The notes: a model not told the origin generated them from the letters alone. DNA of 64,000 nucleotides from Pseudomonas ekonensis (GCF_019145435.1 NZ_JAHSTS010000001.1:1006001-1070000); one strand, 5' to 3'. Shown: positions 8,909 to 17,783, counted from the stretch's first letter. Numbers and translations: made by a program.

Positions 8909-9547
8909 CTACATCGACAACACCAGCCGCCCGGCAAACAGAATCAGGATCACCCCCATGCTGCGCTCGAACCAGTGCCCCAGGCGCATGAACAGCAGGC
9001 GCACCCGGCTGCTGGAGAAGAACAGGGCGACGATCACGAACCACAAGGCGTTCACGCTGCACATCCACACGCCGTAAAGCGCCTGGATTTCCAGTGGCGT
9101 GGTGGCGCTGATGACGGTGGTGAAGATCGCCAGGAAAAACAGCGTGGCCTTGGGGTTGGTGGCGTTGGTCAGGAACCCGGTGGTGAAGGCCTTGAGCAAC
9201 GACTGTCCGGCAGGCGCTTCATCCGCCGCCTTGTCTCCCTCCAGGGCCGATTTCGGCTGGCTGCGGATCAGGCAGAAGCCGAGGTAAAAGATGTAGGCGC
9301 CGCCCACCACCTTGGCCACCGTCAGCAGCCAGGGCGTGGCGTGCATCAACGCGCCGACGCCCAGCAGGGTGTACAGCACGTGCACGGAAATGCCCGCGCC
9401 GATGCCCAGCGCCGTGCAGATGCCGACCAGCCGGCCGAACCGTACGCTCTGGCGGATGGTGACGGCGAAGTCCGGCCCGGGAGCGACCACGGCCAGGAAG
9501 TGGATAGTGGCCAGCGCGAGAAACTCGCCCAGATAGTTCGATTGCAT
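8909..9547 (-). CDS. LysE/RhtB family amino acid exporter
   Basis: A 212-aa polytopic inner-membrane protein with about six hydrophobic segments. The family signature is at the N-terminus (HFLAVVAPGPDFAVTIRQS), and TGFLTNATNPKATLFFLAIF is the typical central motif. LysE/RhtB proteins export amino acids or derivatives by proton antiport. It starts 2 bp after the 2OG oxygenase gene ends, so the two are almost certainly co-transcribed. That linkage suggests the cargo is the oxygenase product or a toxic analogue, which is inference. Confidence 0.92.
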   Translation of the reverse strand: MQSNYLGEFLALATIHFLAVVAPGPDFAVTIRQSVRFGRLVGICTALGIGAGISVHVLYTLLGVGALMHATPWLLTVAKVVGGAYIFYLGFCLIRSQPKSALEGDKAADEAPAGQSLLKAFTTGFLTNATNPKATLFFLAIFTTVISATTPLEIQALYGVWMCSVNALWFVIVALFFSSSRVRLLFMRLGHWFERSMGVILILFAGRLVLSM

Positions 9548-9548
9548 T

Positions 9549-10412
9549 TCAGCTCCAGAAAGTCAGGGGTGAAGCGTTGCCGCGATAGCCGACGAAGAAG
9601 GACAGGCTCAGGCGCGGATCCGATACGCCGGGCGTCACCGAATGCATGCGTCGTGAGTTGAACATGATGAAATCCCCGGGCTGCGGCCGCACTTCCAGCG
9701 CCGGCGGGCCGAGCAGTTGCGGGTCGATGCCGTAGCTGTCGCCGCGCATTTCGTCGAAGCGGTCGGGGGAAATGTCGTCGTTCCACATCTGCAGCGCGCC
9801 GCCTTCGGTCGGCATGTTCAGGTACACGTTGCAGGCGAACTGCGCCGCCAGGCTCTTGGCCTGGAAACTGTCCGGCGCGTCCTTGGCGAAAATGTCGTGG
9901 TGGGCCAGGAAGCACACGCCCGGCTTCACCACCCGGGAGAGGCCGACGTACATCTTGCGGCCGTACAGGTTTTCCAGATGGGCCCCGGCAGGCCACGATT
10001 CGTCGAGCATGCAGCGCAAGGTGTCGATCGGCGAAGAGTAGGGTGCGCAGCGGTTACGCAATTCGGCGATGTTGCGGGTGGCGCGCTCGAAGTAGTCCTC
10101 GATCAGCAGCGGCTGGTTTTCCGCTTCATAGAACGCCATGCCGATGCGGCCGATGCTGGGGGCGTTGATGTAGCCCTCGAAGCCGGGGGCCAGGATCTTG
10201 TCGCCAATCTGGATCGCCAGCGACTGGGGCAAGAAGCCTTTGACGCGAATGGCGAGGACTTCTTCGTTGGCCAGTTTTTTTATGCACGTCTCATCGAGAC
10301 GCTCGACGTCAAGCATCATGTTGTCAGGTCCATCTATCGAATAGTCAACGGAACCGGCGAAGGCGGTTCCCCGGCGTCGGACGCTGCGCAAGTCAACGTC
10401 CGAAATGCTCAA
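9549..10412 (-). CDS. 2OG-Fe(II) dioxygenase, possible free amino acid hydroxylase
   Basis: Up to 287 aa from a TTG at 10412 that overlaps the upstream stop codon (TTGA). An in-frame ATG at residue 32 would give about 256 aa. The non-haem iron triad is visible: H171-x-D173 (in FLAHHDIF), distal H257 (RRMHSVTPG) and R267 for 2-oxoglutarate (DPRLSLSFF). Because the aspartate is present, hydroxylation is expected rather than halogenation (radical halogenases replace it with Gly or Ala). The C-terminus (FFVGYRG..PLTFWS) recalls 2OG enzymes acting on free amino acids, but I could not verify this. It sits between an AlaX-type tRNA deacylase and a LysE exporter. Confidence 0.8.
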   Translation of the reverse strand: MSISDVDLRSVRRRGTAFAGSVDYSIDGPDNMMLDVERLDETCIKKLANEEVLAIRVKGFLPQSLAIQIGDKILAPGFEGYINAPSIGRIGMAFYEAENQPLLIEDYFERATRNIAELRNRCAPYSSPIDTLRCMLDESWPAGAHLENLYGRKMYVGLSRVVKPGVCFLAHHDIFAKDAPDSFQAKSLAAQFACNVYLNMPTEGGALQMWNDDISPDRFDEMRGDSYGIDPQLLGPPALEVRPQPGDFIMFNSRRMHSVTPGVSDPRLSLSFFVGYRGNASPLTFWS

Positions 10413-11035
10413 TCCACGCTGTAGTGGACGGATAACGTGCCCTTTTTCTGCGAAAGGGACGCGATCGTGACTGTGCCCAAATCCTTCAGGCTACGTACAT
10501 GGGTGCCGCCGCAGCCGTAGGCCGGCAGCGCACCGAAACCGATTTCCCGCGCGCCTTCGCGCAGGGAGGTCAAGCGGGGCAGGTCGTGTTCGATCCATTG
10601 CCCGATGCCGTACTGGACGGTCTGCGCGTCGACTTCCTGCGCCGCGTCCCCCGGCTTGAACTGCACCCGGCCCTCGTCCGGCCAGTGATGGGCCTTGACC
10701 GGCGTCCAGCCCAGGGCCTGCACGAAGTGGCCGATCAGGTGGCCGGCCGAATGCATGCGGGTGTTGAAACGGCGGCGTTGTTCGTCGACGCGGATCTGCA
10801 CCATGCCCGGCGCAACCGGCCGGTCGACGTAATGGACGATTCGCTCCGGTTCCTGCACCACGCGCAGCACCTCGCTTTCGCCGATCCATCCGGTGTCGCA
10901 GGGCTGGCCGCCGCCTTGCGGGTGGAACAGGGTCGCGCGCAGCACCACGGCGAATTCGTTCTCGTGGGGCGTGCAGTCGAGGACTTCCACATTGGCCTTG
11001 AGGTCATCACTATGGAAAAAGAGGCGGAGCGTCAT
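10409..11035 (-). CDS. alanyl-tRNA editing protein (AlaX family)
   Basis: A 208-aa stand-alone homologue of the AlaRS editing domain, which hydrolyses mischarged tRNA. Zinc ligands are present: HSAGH (HxxxH) and CGGTH (CxxxH). The N-terminal glycine-rich LFHPQGGGQPCDTGWI motif is typical. ATG 11035 is preferred over the longer frame because AAGGG lies 8 bases upstream and the added residues are not family-like. The stop codon overlaps the start of the 2OG oxygenase, so translation may be coupled. It likely removes Ser, Ala or a non-protein amino acid from tRNA. It is divergent from the LysR gene across 90 AT-rich bp. Confidence 0.9.
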   Translation of the reverse strand: MTLRLFFHSDDLKANVEVLDCTPHENEFAVVLRATLFHPQGGGQPCDTGWIGESEVLRVVQEPERIVHYVDRPVAPGMVQIRVDEQRRRFNTRMHSAGHLIGHFVQALGWTPVKAHHWPDEGRVQFKPGDAAQEVDAQTVQYGIGQWIEHDLPRLTSLREGAREIGFGALPAYGCGGTHVRSLKDLGTVTIASLSQKKGTLSVHYSVD

Positions 11036-11125
11036 ATTCCATGCCCTTATTAAAGTTTCTTTTTTAATTATATGAATCGTGCAATAACGTGATAATCCGT
11101 TCAAAGATCAAAGGACTGTTGCGCT

Positions 11126-12124
11126 GTGAGCATAAATCTACCGCTGCCGCTGCTGGGTGAGATGGCGATCTTCGTCAAGGTCGTGGAGACCGGCAGCTTC
11201 TCCGAGGCCGCCCGCCAACTGGGCTCTTCGCCATCGGCGGTCAGCCGCAGCATTTCGCGCCTGGAGAAGGCGTTGGCTACGCGCCTGCTGCAGCGCACCA
11301 CGCGCAAGCTGCGCCTGAGCGACGGCGGGGAAGAGGTGTTCAAGCGTTGCCGGGAAATGGTCAGCGCCGCCAGGTCGGTGATGGAGATCAGCGGTCAGTA
11401 CACCCATGAGGCCGAAGGCCTGGTGCGGGTCAGCGTGCCGAAAGCGGTGGGGCGGTTCGTGATCCATCCGCACATGCCGGAGTTCTTGCGTCGCTATCCG
11501 AAGGTCGATGTGGAACTGCTGCTGGAGGACCGTCAGGTAGACCTGATCGACGACCATGTCGACCTGGCGATCCGCATCACCGACCGCCCTCCGGCCGGGC
11601 TGGTCGGACGTCAGTTGCTGACCATCGACCATCTGCTGTGCGCCACGCCGCAGTATCTGGCCGAACACGGCACGCCGACCCACCCTCACGATTTGCTCAA
11701 CCACAGTTGCATCTACCTGGGCGAAACCCCGAGCGATGCGCGCTGGAAATTCAAGAAAGGCAGCAAGTCAGTGACCGTCGGCGTACGCGGCCGGTATGCC
11801 GCCAACCACACCGGCGTGCGGTTGGGGGCGGTGCTGCAGCACATCGGTATCGGCAGCCTGCCGTACTTTACCGCCCGTTATGCCCTGGAGCAGGGCCTGG
11901 TCGTGCAGGTGCTGCCGGACTGGACGTTCCTGGCGTCCTACCACGGCGGCCTGTGGCTGCTGCATTCGCCGACGCGGTATCTGCCGCCCAAGCTGCGGGT
12001 GTTCATCGACTATCTGGTGGCGTGCCTGGAAAAGGAACCGACCCTGAGCAAGCCCGGAAAGCCGGGCAGCGCGAACAAGGTGATGGCCGCGTACGAACTC
12101 CCGGAAAGCGACGGCCTGCTGTAG
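11126..12124 (+). CDS. LysR family transcriptional regulator
   Basis: A 332-aa regulator. The N-terminal winged HTH (about residues 8-66: FVKVVETGSFSEAARQLGSSPSAVSRSISRLE) is followed by a LysR substrate-binding domain of the CrgA-like type. It starts at GTG 11126 with AAAGGA upstream. It has a C-terminal extension of about 30 polar residues past the usual end. It is divergent from the AlaX/oxygenase/LysE operon, the classic LysR arrangement, so it probably controls that operon in response to an amino acid. That assignment is inference from position. Confidence 0.9.
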   Translation: MSINLPLPLLGEMAIFVKVVETGSFSEAARQLGSSPSAVSRSISRLEKALATRLLQRTTRKLRLSDGGEEVFKRCREMVSAARSVMEISGQYTHEAEGLVRVSVPKAVGRFVIHPHMPEFLRRYPKVDVELLLEDRQVDLIDDHVDLAIRITDRPPAGLVGRQLLTIDHLLCATPQYLAEHGTPTHPHDLLNHSCIYLGETPSDARWKFKKGSKSVTVGVRGRYAANHTGVRLGAVLQHIGIGSLPYFTARYALEQGLVVQVLPDWTFLASYHGGLWLLHSPTRYLPPKLRVFIDYLVACLEKEPTLSKPGKPGSANKVMAAYELPESDGLL

Positions 12125-12137
12125 GCGAGGCGCAATG

Positions 12138-12171
12138 AAAAGGCCCGCATGGACAACCATGCGGGCCTTTT
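12138..12171. terminator. bidirectional intrinsic terminator
   Basis: A perfect 15-bp stem (12138-12152 with 12157-12171) with an ACAA loop, A-rich on one side and T-rich on the other. It lies between the convergent LysR and PA2817-like genes. Confidence 0.92.
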
Positions 12172-12187
12172 CGTTTCACCGGGAGAC

Positions 12188-12595
12188 TCAGTGCTTGATG
12201 TCTTGGTCCGGCATCGCCAGCAACTGCTTTTCCTGGTTCCAGTCGAACGGTTCGTCGTTCTGTTCGGCTTCGTAGCGACGCTCTTCCAGCGCCTGGTAAA
12301 GGTCGATCTCTTCGTCGGCCAGGTAGTGCAGGCAGTCGCCGCCGAAGTACCACAGCAGATCCCGCGGGATCAGGTGGGCGATCTGCGGGTAGCGGCTGAT
12401 GATCTGGCACAGGATGTCCTGGCCCAGGTACTGGCTCTCGATCGGATCGACCGGCAGTTGTGCGCGGAGCTCGTCGAAGCGCTCCAGGAACAGGGCATGG
12501 CTCTCTTCAGGCACTTGATCGGCCTCGCCCACGGCGACCAGGATGGTGCGCAGATGGTCGAGCAAAACCAGATGATCGGCAACGATGTTGGACAC
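12188..12595 (-). CDS. conserved hypothetical protein, PA2817-like
   Basis: A 135-aa acidic, soluble protein with no signal peptide or membrane segment. It is rich in Leu, Asp and Glu, with a DLLWYFGGDCLHYL segment. AGGA upstream supports GTG 12595, and the frame upstream of that has no support. I recognise it as the conserved Pseudomonas family that sits beside the FadE-type acyl-CoA dehydrogenase gene (PA2817 and PA2815 in P. aeruginosa, from memory). Function unknown. Confidence 0.75.
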   Translation of the reverse strand: MSNIVADHLVLLDHLRTILVAVGEADQVPEESHALFLERFDELRAQLPVDPIESQYLGQDILCQIISRYPQIAHLIPRDLLWYFGGDCLHYLADEEIDLYQALEERRYEAEQNDEPFDWNQEKQLLAMPDQDIKH

Positions 12596-12683
12596 GGGAT
12601 AAGTCCTCAAGAGCAAAACGGGCGCGGAGTATAAAGCCACCGCGCCCCTTTTTCACGGCCAAAGCGCCGCATGGCCCGAAGGC

Positions 12684-15131
12684 TCAGCGCACCTTGCCTT
12701 CGGTCGGCGCCAGTTGCGCCTTGTCGAAGTCATCGACGTCGATCACCTTGCGCCGCGCCGCCTCGGCGTTGCGCAGGGTCTGGGCCTCCATCGGCTGCAG
12801 CACGCCGGCCTCCAGCGCCGCCTCGATGGCATGTTCCCCTGCGGCCGGTTTGACCTGCCCGCTCTTGAGCGCCGTGTGCAGCTTTTTGTTCAGCGGCTGC
12901 GCAGCCGACAGCAGGTCGCTGGCGTGCTGCAGGGCGCCCACCGGATCCTCGGCCGACTGCGGGCGATAGCAGCCGCCCAGCAGTTCCTCCAATGTCGGAT
13001 CCCCCTTGGCGCGGCCGATGACGGCCGCCACTTCGGCGCCGAGCCTGTCCGACGGGCCCTTGTGGCGTCGGCCGAACGGAAACACGACAAGCCGCAGCAG
13101 GCAGCCGAACACCCGGTTCGGAAAGTTGGTCAGCAACTCATCCAGCGCCTTCTCCGATTGGCCGAGGCTTTCCTCCATCGCCCAGGTGAACAGCGGCTCC
13201 ATGTGCTCCGGCGAGTCCAGGTCGTGGTAGCGCTTGAGCGCCGCCGAAGCCAGGTACAGGTTGCTCAGCACATCGCCCAGCCGCGCCGACAGCCGTTCGC
13301 GGCGCTTCAGTTCGCCGCCCAGCAGCATCATGCTCAGGTCGGCCAGCAGGGCGAACGCCGCCGCCTGGCGGTTGAGCGCGCGGAAGTAACCTTGGCTGAG
13401 CCGGTTTCCCGGCGCCTTTTCGAAGTGGTCCAACCCGAGGTTCAGCACCAGGGTGCTGGCGGCGTTGCCCACGGCGAAGCCGATGTGCCTGAGCAACAAA
13501 CCATCGAATTCCTTCAGCGCCTGTTCCTTGTCTTCGCGGCCGGCCAAGGCCATTTCCTTGAGCACGAACGGATGGCAGCGGATCGCGCCCTGGCCGAAGA
13601 TCATCAGGTTGCGCGACAGGATGTTCGCGCCTTCGACGGTGATGAAGATCGGCGCGCCGTTCCAGCTGCGCCCCAGGTAGTTGTTCGGGCCCATGATGAT
13701 CGCCTTGCCGCCGTGCACGTCCATGGCGTGGCTGATGCATTCGCGGCCGCGTTCGGTGAGGTGGTACTTGAGGATCGCCGACAGCACCGAAGGCTTCTCG
13801 CCCAGGTCCACCGCGTTGGCGGTCAGCATCCGCGCGGCGTCCATCATCCAGGCGTTGCCGCCGATGCGCGCCATGGCTTCCTGGATGCCTTCGAACGCCG
13901 ACAGCGGCACGTTGAACTGTTCGCGGATCTGCGCGTACTGCCCGGTCACCAGGCTGGTGAACTTGGCCGCGCCGGTGCCGACCGCCGGCAACGAGATCGA
14001 ACGCCCCACCGACAGGCAGTTCATCAGCATCATCCAGCCCTTGCCGAGCATGTCCCGGCCGCCGATGAGGAAGTCCAGGGGGATGAACACGTCCGTGCCC
14101 GAGTTCGGGCCGTTCATGAACGCCGCGCCCAGCGGCAGATGGCGACGGCCGATGTTCACGCCGGGGGTGTCGGTGGGGATCAGCGCCAGGCTGATGCCCA
14201 GGTCCTCCTGGTCGCCCAGCAGATGGTCGGGGTCGTAGGCCTTGAAGGCGAGGCCGAGCAGGGTGGCCACCGGGCCGAGGGTGATGTAGCGCTTTTCCCA
14301 GTTCAGGCGCAGGCCGAGGGTTTCCTCGCCTTCCCACTGGCCTTTGCAAATGATGCCGGTGTCGGGCATGGCGCCGGCGTCCGAGCCGGCGAGCGGCCCG
14401 GTGAGGGCGAAGCACGGAATGTCGTCGCCACGGGCCAGGCGCGGCAGGTAGTGGTTGCGCTGCTCGTCGGTGCCGTAGTGCAGCAGCAGTTCGGCCGGCC
14501 CCAGGGAGTTGGGTACCATCACCGTGGAGGCGAGGTCGCCGCTGCGGGTGGCCAGCTTCATCGCCACCTGGGAGTGGGCATAGGCCGAGAAGCCCTTGCC
14601 GCCGAACTCCTTCGGAATGATCAGGGCAAAGAAGCCGTGTTCCTTGATGTGCGCCCAGGCCTCGGGCGGCAGATCCATCGCCTGGCCGATCTGCCAGTCG
14701 CTGACCATGGCGCAGAGGGCTTCGGTGGGGCCGTCGATGAACGCCTGTTCCTCTTCGCTCAGCTCGGCCTTGGGATAGGACAGCAGCTTGTCCCAGTCGG
14801 GGCGGCCGCTGAACAGTTCGCCGTCCCACCAGACCGTGCCGGCGTCGATGGCGTCGCGTTCGGTCTGCGACATCGGCGGCAGGGTCTTCTGGAACCAGTC
14901 GAACAGCGGTGCGCTGAAGTGCCGGCGGCGCAGGTCCGGCAGCAGCAGCGGGGCGGCGACCAGCGCCAGCAGGATCCACAGCGCCAGCAGGAGCCCGCCG
15001 GGAGCGCGCCCGAAAATGCCCATGGCCAGCAGGTAGGCGGCGACGATGCCCAGCGCCGGCAGCGGTGCGGTCCGGCGATGGGCGAGATACGCCACGCCGA
15101 CGATCAGAACCAGTATCCACAACAACAGCAT
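12684..15131 (-). CDS. fadE: membrane-associated acyl-CoA dehydrogenase FadE
   Basis: An 815-aa protein, the long FadE form. Two N-terminal hydrophobic segments (about residues 1-65) precede the FAD-binding acyl-CoA dehydrogenase core (IPKEFGGKGFSAYAHSQ; CFALTGPLAGSDAG; the HGGKAIIMGPNNYLGRSW region). A C-terminal DUF1974-like part follows. It catalyses the first step of beta-oxidation, making trans-2-enoyl-CoA. The length matches E. coli FadE (814 aa). It is transcribed alone or with the PA2817-like gene. An imperfect palindrome lies in its upstream region, with no recognised FadR/PsrA box. Confidence 0.95.
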   Translation of the reverse strand: MLLLWILVLIVGVAYLAHRRTAPLPALGIVAAYLLAMGIFGRAPGGLLLALWILLALVAAPLLLPDLRRRHFSAPLFDWFQKTLPPMSQTERDAIDAGTVWWDGELFSGRPDWDKLLSYPKAELSEEEQAFIDGPTEALCAMVSDWQIGQAMDLPPEAWAHIKEHGFFALIIPKEFGGKGFSAYAHSQVAMKLATRSGDLASTVMVPNSLGPAELLLHYGTDEQRNHYLPRLARGDDIPCFALTGPLAGSDAGAMPDTGIICKGQWEGEETLGLRLNWEKRYITLGPVATLLGLAFKAYDPDHLLGDQEDLGISLALIPTDTPGVNIGRRHLPLGAAFMNGPNSGTDVFIPLDFLIGGRDMLGKGWMMLMNCLSVGRSISLPAVGTGAAKFTSLVTGQYAQIREQFNVPLSAFEGIQEAMARIGGNAWMMDAARMLTANAVDLGEKPSVLSAILKYHLTERGRECISHAMDVHGGKAIIMGPNNYLGRSWNGAPIFITVEGANILSRNLMIFGQGAIRCHPFVLKEMALAGREDKEQALKEFDGLLLRHIGFAVGNAASTLVLNLGLDHFEKAPGNRLSQGYFRALNRQAAAFALLADLSMMLLGGELKRRERLSARLGDVLSNLYLASAALKRYHDLDSPEHMEPLFTWAMEESLGQSEKALDELLTNFPNRVFGCLLRLVVFPFGRRHKGPSDRLGAEVAAVIGRAKGDPTLEELLGGCYRPQSAEDPVGALQHASDLLSAAQPLNKKLHTALKSGQVKPAAGEHAIEAALEAGVLQPMEAQTLRNAEAARRKVIDVDDFDKAQLAPTEGKVR

Positions 15132-15379
15132 ATTGAGTCCTCCGTGAACCAGGGCAAAACGACCTCCCAGAGCTTAGACGGCATCCGCGAAAACGGACGG
15201 TCGGATCGGTCTGACTGAACGCGTGGGAAACCCCGGATGGCTTTCGTAAGTTCGGTGGGCAACAGCTGTGGGAAATCGTTCGTCAATCCCGCAGCTTTGC
15301 GTGCATGTTTGGCCGAAACGTCGTTATCTCTGCGCCCGGGCGCTCGCTAGACTCGGGATTCACCCAGGAGATGACCGTC

Positions 15380-16051
15380 ATGCGCGAGTATTTGAGCCCC
15401 GGCCGCTTCATTGATAGCGACCACCCCGCGGTGGTGGAGTTCGCAGAACTGCACCGCGGCCCGGACCGCGATCCGCGCGCGCAGGCGGTCAGTCTTTATT
15501 ACGCCGTGCGCGAGGCGGTGCGCTACAACCCCTATACCTTCAGCCGCGATCCGGACACCCTGCGCGGCAGTTATGCCCTGGCCGCCGGCGAGAGCTACTG
15601 CGTGCCCAAGGCCACGCTGCTGGCCGGTTGCGCACGGCATTGCGGGATCGCCGCGCGCATCGGCCTGGCGGACGTGCGCAATCATCTGTCGACCCCGCGC
15701 CTGCTGGAGCTGCTCAAAAGCGATGTGTTCGCCATGCACGGCTACACCGAGCTGTTCCTGGACGGCCGCTGGGTCAAGGCCACGCCGGCGTTCAACCAAG
15801 GGCTCTGCGAGCTGTTCAACGTCGCGCCGCTGGAATTCGACGGGATCCATGACAGCGTGTTCCACCCCTACAACCGCGACGGCGAGCTACTGATGGAGTA
15901 CCTGGTGGATCACGGCCAGTTCGCCGATGTGCCGGACGATTTGTTTTTCGGGCACATCCGACAGTGCTACCCGCACCTGTTCGGTGAGGGCCAACCGCCG
16001 TTGCTGGGGGACATGCAGGGCGACCTGACGTGTGATGCCAAGGGCGGCTGA
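15380..16051 (+). CDS. transglutaminase-like cysteine protease-fold protein
   Basis: A 223-aa protein with a transglutaminase-like core. Cys74 lies in GESYCVPKATLLAGCAR, and His120 in MHGYTELFLDGRW. The position where the third catalytic residue (Asp) normally lies reads KATPAFN, with Thr135. AGGAG ends at 15370, directly touching an upstream in-frame ATG, so ATG 15380 (spacing 9) is the likelier start. No signal peptide. It is followed 43 bp later by a GST gene on the same strand. Substrate unknown; it may be a peptidase or amidase rather than a cross-linking enzyme. Confidence 0.82.
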   Translation: MREYLSPGRFIDSDHPAVVEFAELHRGPDRDPRAQAVSLYYAVREAVRYNPYTFSRDPDTLRGSYALAAGESYCVPKATLLAGCARHCGIAARIGLADVRNHLSTPRLLELLKSDVFAMHGYTELFLDGRWVKATPAFNQGLCELFNVAPLEFDGIHDSVFHPYNRDGELLMEYLVDHGQFADVPDDLFFGHIRQCYPHLFGEGQPPLLGDMQGDLTCDAKGG

Positions 16052-16094
16052 TCCGGCGTATGCTGCCCGCCCGTTCAATGGAAAGGAGGCGGTC

Positions 16095-16718
16095 ATGCTG
16101 AAGATCTGGGGTCGCAAGAATTCGTCGAATGTCAGGAAACCGCTGTGGGCCGCCGAAGAGCTGGGGCTGGCCTACGAGGCGATCGATGCCGGCGGCGCGT
16201 TCGGCGTGGTCGATACGCCGCAGTACCGGGCCATGAACCCGAACGGCCGGGTGCCGGTGATCGAGGACGACGGCCTGGTGCTGTGGGAGTCCAACGCCAT
16301 CGTCCGTTACCTGCTGGCCACGCATGCGGCCGGCACCGCCTGGTATCCGGCCGATCCGCGTGCCCGCGCCGTCGCCGACAAGTGGATGGACTGGACGACC
16401 TCCAGTTTCGCCGGGCCGTTTCGCACCGTGTTCTGGGGTGTGCTGCGCACGCCGGCGGAGCGGCAGGACTGGCCGGCGATCCACGCCGCCGTCAAGGAAT
16501 GCGAAGGGTTGCTGGCGATGGCCGATGAAGCCCTGAAGCAGCAGCCGTACTTATCCGGAAACGAAATCGGCATGGGCGACATTCCGCTGGGCAGTTTCAT
16601 CTATGCCTGGTTCGAAATGCCCATCGAACGGGCGCCGCTGCCGCACCTGCAGGCCTGGTACGAGCGACTGAAGCAGCGTGCGGCGTACCGCAAGGCGGTC
16701 ATGACCGCGTTGACTTAA
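16095..16718 (+). CDS. glutathione S-transferase
   Basis: A 207-aa cytosolic GST. The N-terminal thioredoxin-like domain (residues 1-80) carries the SSNVRKPLW active-site turn, the NPNGRVPVIEDDG cis-proline loop and the WESNAIVRYL glutathione-binding segment. The all-helical C-terminal domain has GMGDIPLGSFIY, the conserved N-capping motif. AAAGGAGG supports ATG 16095. It probably conjugates or reduces electrophiles. It may be co-transcribed with the transglutaminase-like gene. Confidence 0.93.
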   Translation: MLKIWGRKNSSNVRKPLWAAEELGLAYEAIDAGGAFGVVDTPQYRAMNPNGRVPVIEDDGLVLWESNAIVRYLLATHAAGTAWYPADPRARAVADKWMDWTTSSFAGPFRTVFWGVLRTPAERQDWPAIHAAVKECEGLLAMADEALKQQPYLSGNEIGMGDIPLGSFIYAWFEMPIERAPLPHLQAWYERLKQRAAYRKAVMTALT

Positions 16719-16850
16719 TACCTACTATCGACACACTTGACTGTACTTGTGCGGCGACGGCAAGCACCATGGCGCCCATGCGTCGCGGTTGTTTCCCTCG
16801 CCGCCGGCTTTTCCCCATTCCATATTTCCTTCTTGGTGCGTAAATCCGAT

Positions 16851-17783
16851 ATGAGTTCCGCTCTGTCCATCCGGCAGCTAACCAAAACCTACGGCAACGG
16901 GTTCCAGGCCTTGAACGGTATCGATCTGGACGTCGCCGAGGGTGACTTCTTCGCCTTGCTCGGCCCCAACGGCGCCGGCAAGTCCACGACCATCGGCATC
17001 CTGTCGACCCTGGTGAACAAGACCAGCGGCACGGTCAACATTTTCGGCAACGACCTGGACAAGAACCCCGCCGCGCTCAAGCGCTCGATCGGCGTGGTGC
17101 CCCAGGAGTTCAACTTCAACCAGTTCGAGAAGACCTTCGACATCGTCGTGACCCAGGCCGGCTACTACGGCATCCCGGCGCGGGTCGCCAAGGAGCGCGC
17201 CGAGCAGTACCTGACCCAGCTCGGCCTGTGGGACAAGCGCGATGTGCCGTCGCGTTCGCTGTCCGGCGGCATGAAGCGCCGCCTGATGATCGCCCGCGCG
17301 CTGATCCACGAGCCGCGCCTGTTGATCCTCGACGAGCCGACCGCAGGCGTCGACATCGAACTGCGCCGCTCGATGTGGAGCTTCCTCACGGAGCTCAACC
17401 AGAAGGGCATCACGATCATCCTCACCACGCATTACCTGGAGGAGGCCGAGCAGTTGTGCCGCAACATCGGGATCATCGACCACGGCACCATCGTCGAGAA
17501 CACCAGCATGCGCCAGCTGCTCGGCCAGCTGCATGTGGAGACCTTCCTGCTCGACCTCAAGAACGGCCTGCAGGCCGCGCCGCAACTGGCCGGTTATCCG
17601 TGCCGGCTGGTGGACGGCCACACCCTGGAGGTCCAGGTCGACAAGACCATGGGCATCACCGCGCTGTTCGGCCAACTGGCCCTGCAGAACATCGAAGTGC
17701 TGAGCCTGCGCAACAAAACCAATCGCCTCGAGGAGCTGTTCGTGTCTTTGGTCGAGAAGAACCTGTCGAAGGTGGCGGTATGA
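16851..17783 (+). CDS. ABC-2 type exporter, ATP-binding protein (YadG-like)
   Basis: A 310-aa ATPase with Walker A GPNGAGKST (about residues 41-49), Q-loop VPQEFNFN, signature LSGGMKRR, Walker B LLILDEPTAGVD and a switch His in TTHYLEEAEQ. It begins MSSALSIRQL at ATG 16851, with no strong Shine-Dalgarno upstream. It overlaps the permease gene by 4 bp (ATGA). The pair matches YadG/YadH of E. coli, an exporter of unknown cargo. Confidence 0.93.
   Translation: MSSALSIRQLTKTYGNGFQALNGIDLDVAEGDFFALLGPNGAGKSTTIGILSTLVNKTSGTVNIFGNDLDKNPAALKRSIGVVPQEFNFNQFEKTFDIVVTQAGYYGIPARVAKERAEQYLTQLGLWDKRDVPSRSLSGGMKRRLMIARALIHEPRLLILDEPTAGVDIELRRSMWSFLTELNQKGITIILTTHYLEEAEQLCRNIGIIDHGTIVENTSMRQLLGQLHVETFLLDLKNGLQAAPQLAGYPCRLVDGHTLEVQVDKTMGITALFGQLALQNIEVLSLRNKTNRLEELFVSLVEKNLSKVAV

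Noticed and set aside
9549..10412. Radical halogenase assignment for the 2OG enzyme
   Set aside because: The iron ligand aspartate (D173 in HHD) is present. Halogenases of this fold carry Gly or Ala there to make room for chloride.
12714..15218. An 834-codon open frame opposite fadE
   Set aside because: Antisense shadow; the composition (Gln/His/Arg/Val/Ala-rich) is typical of the reverse frame of high-GC genes, while fadE itself is a clear family member.
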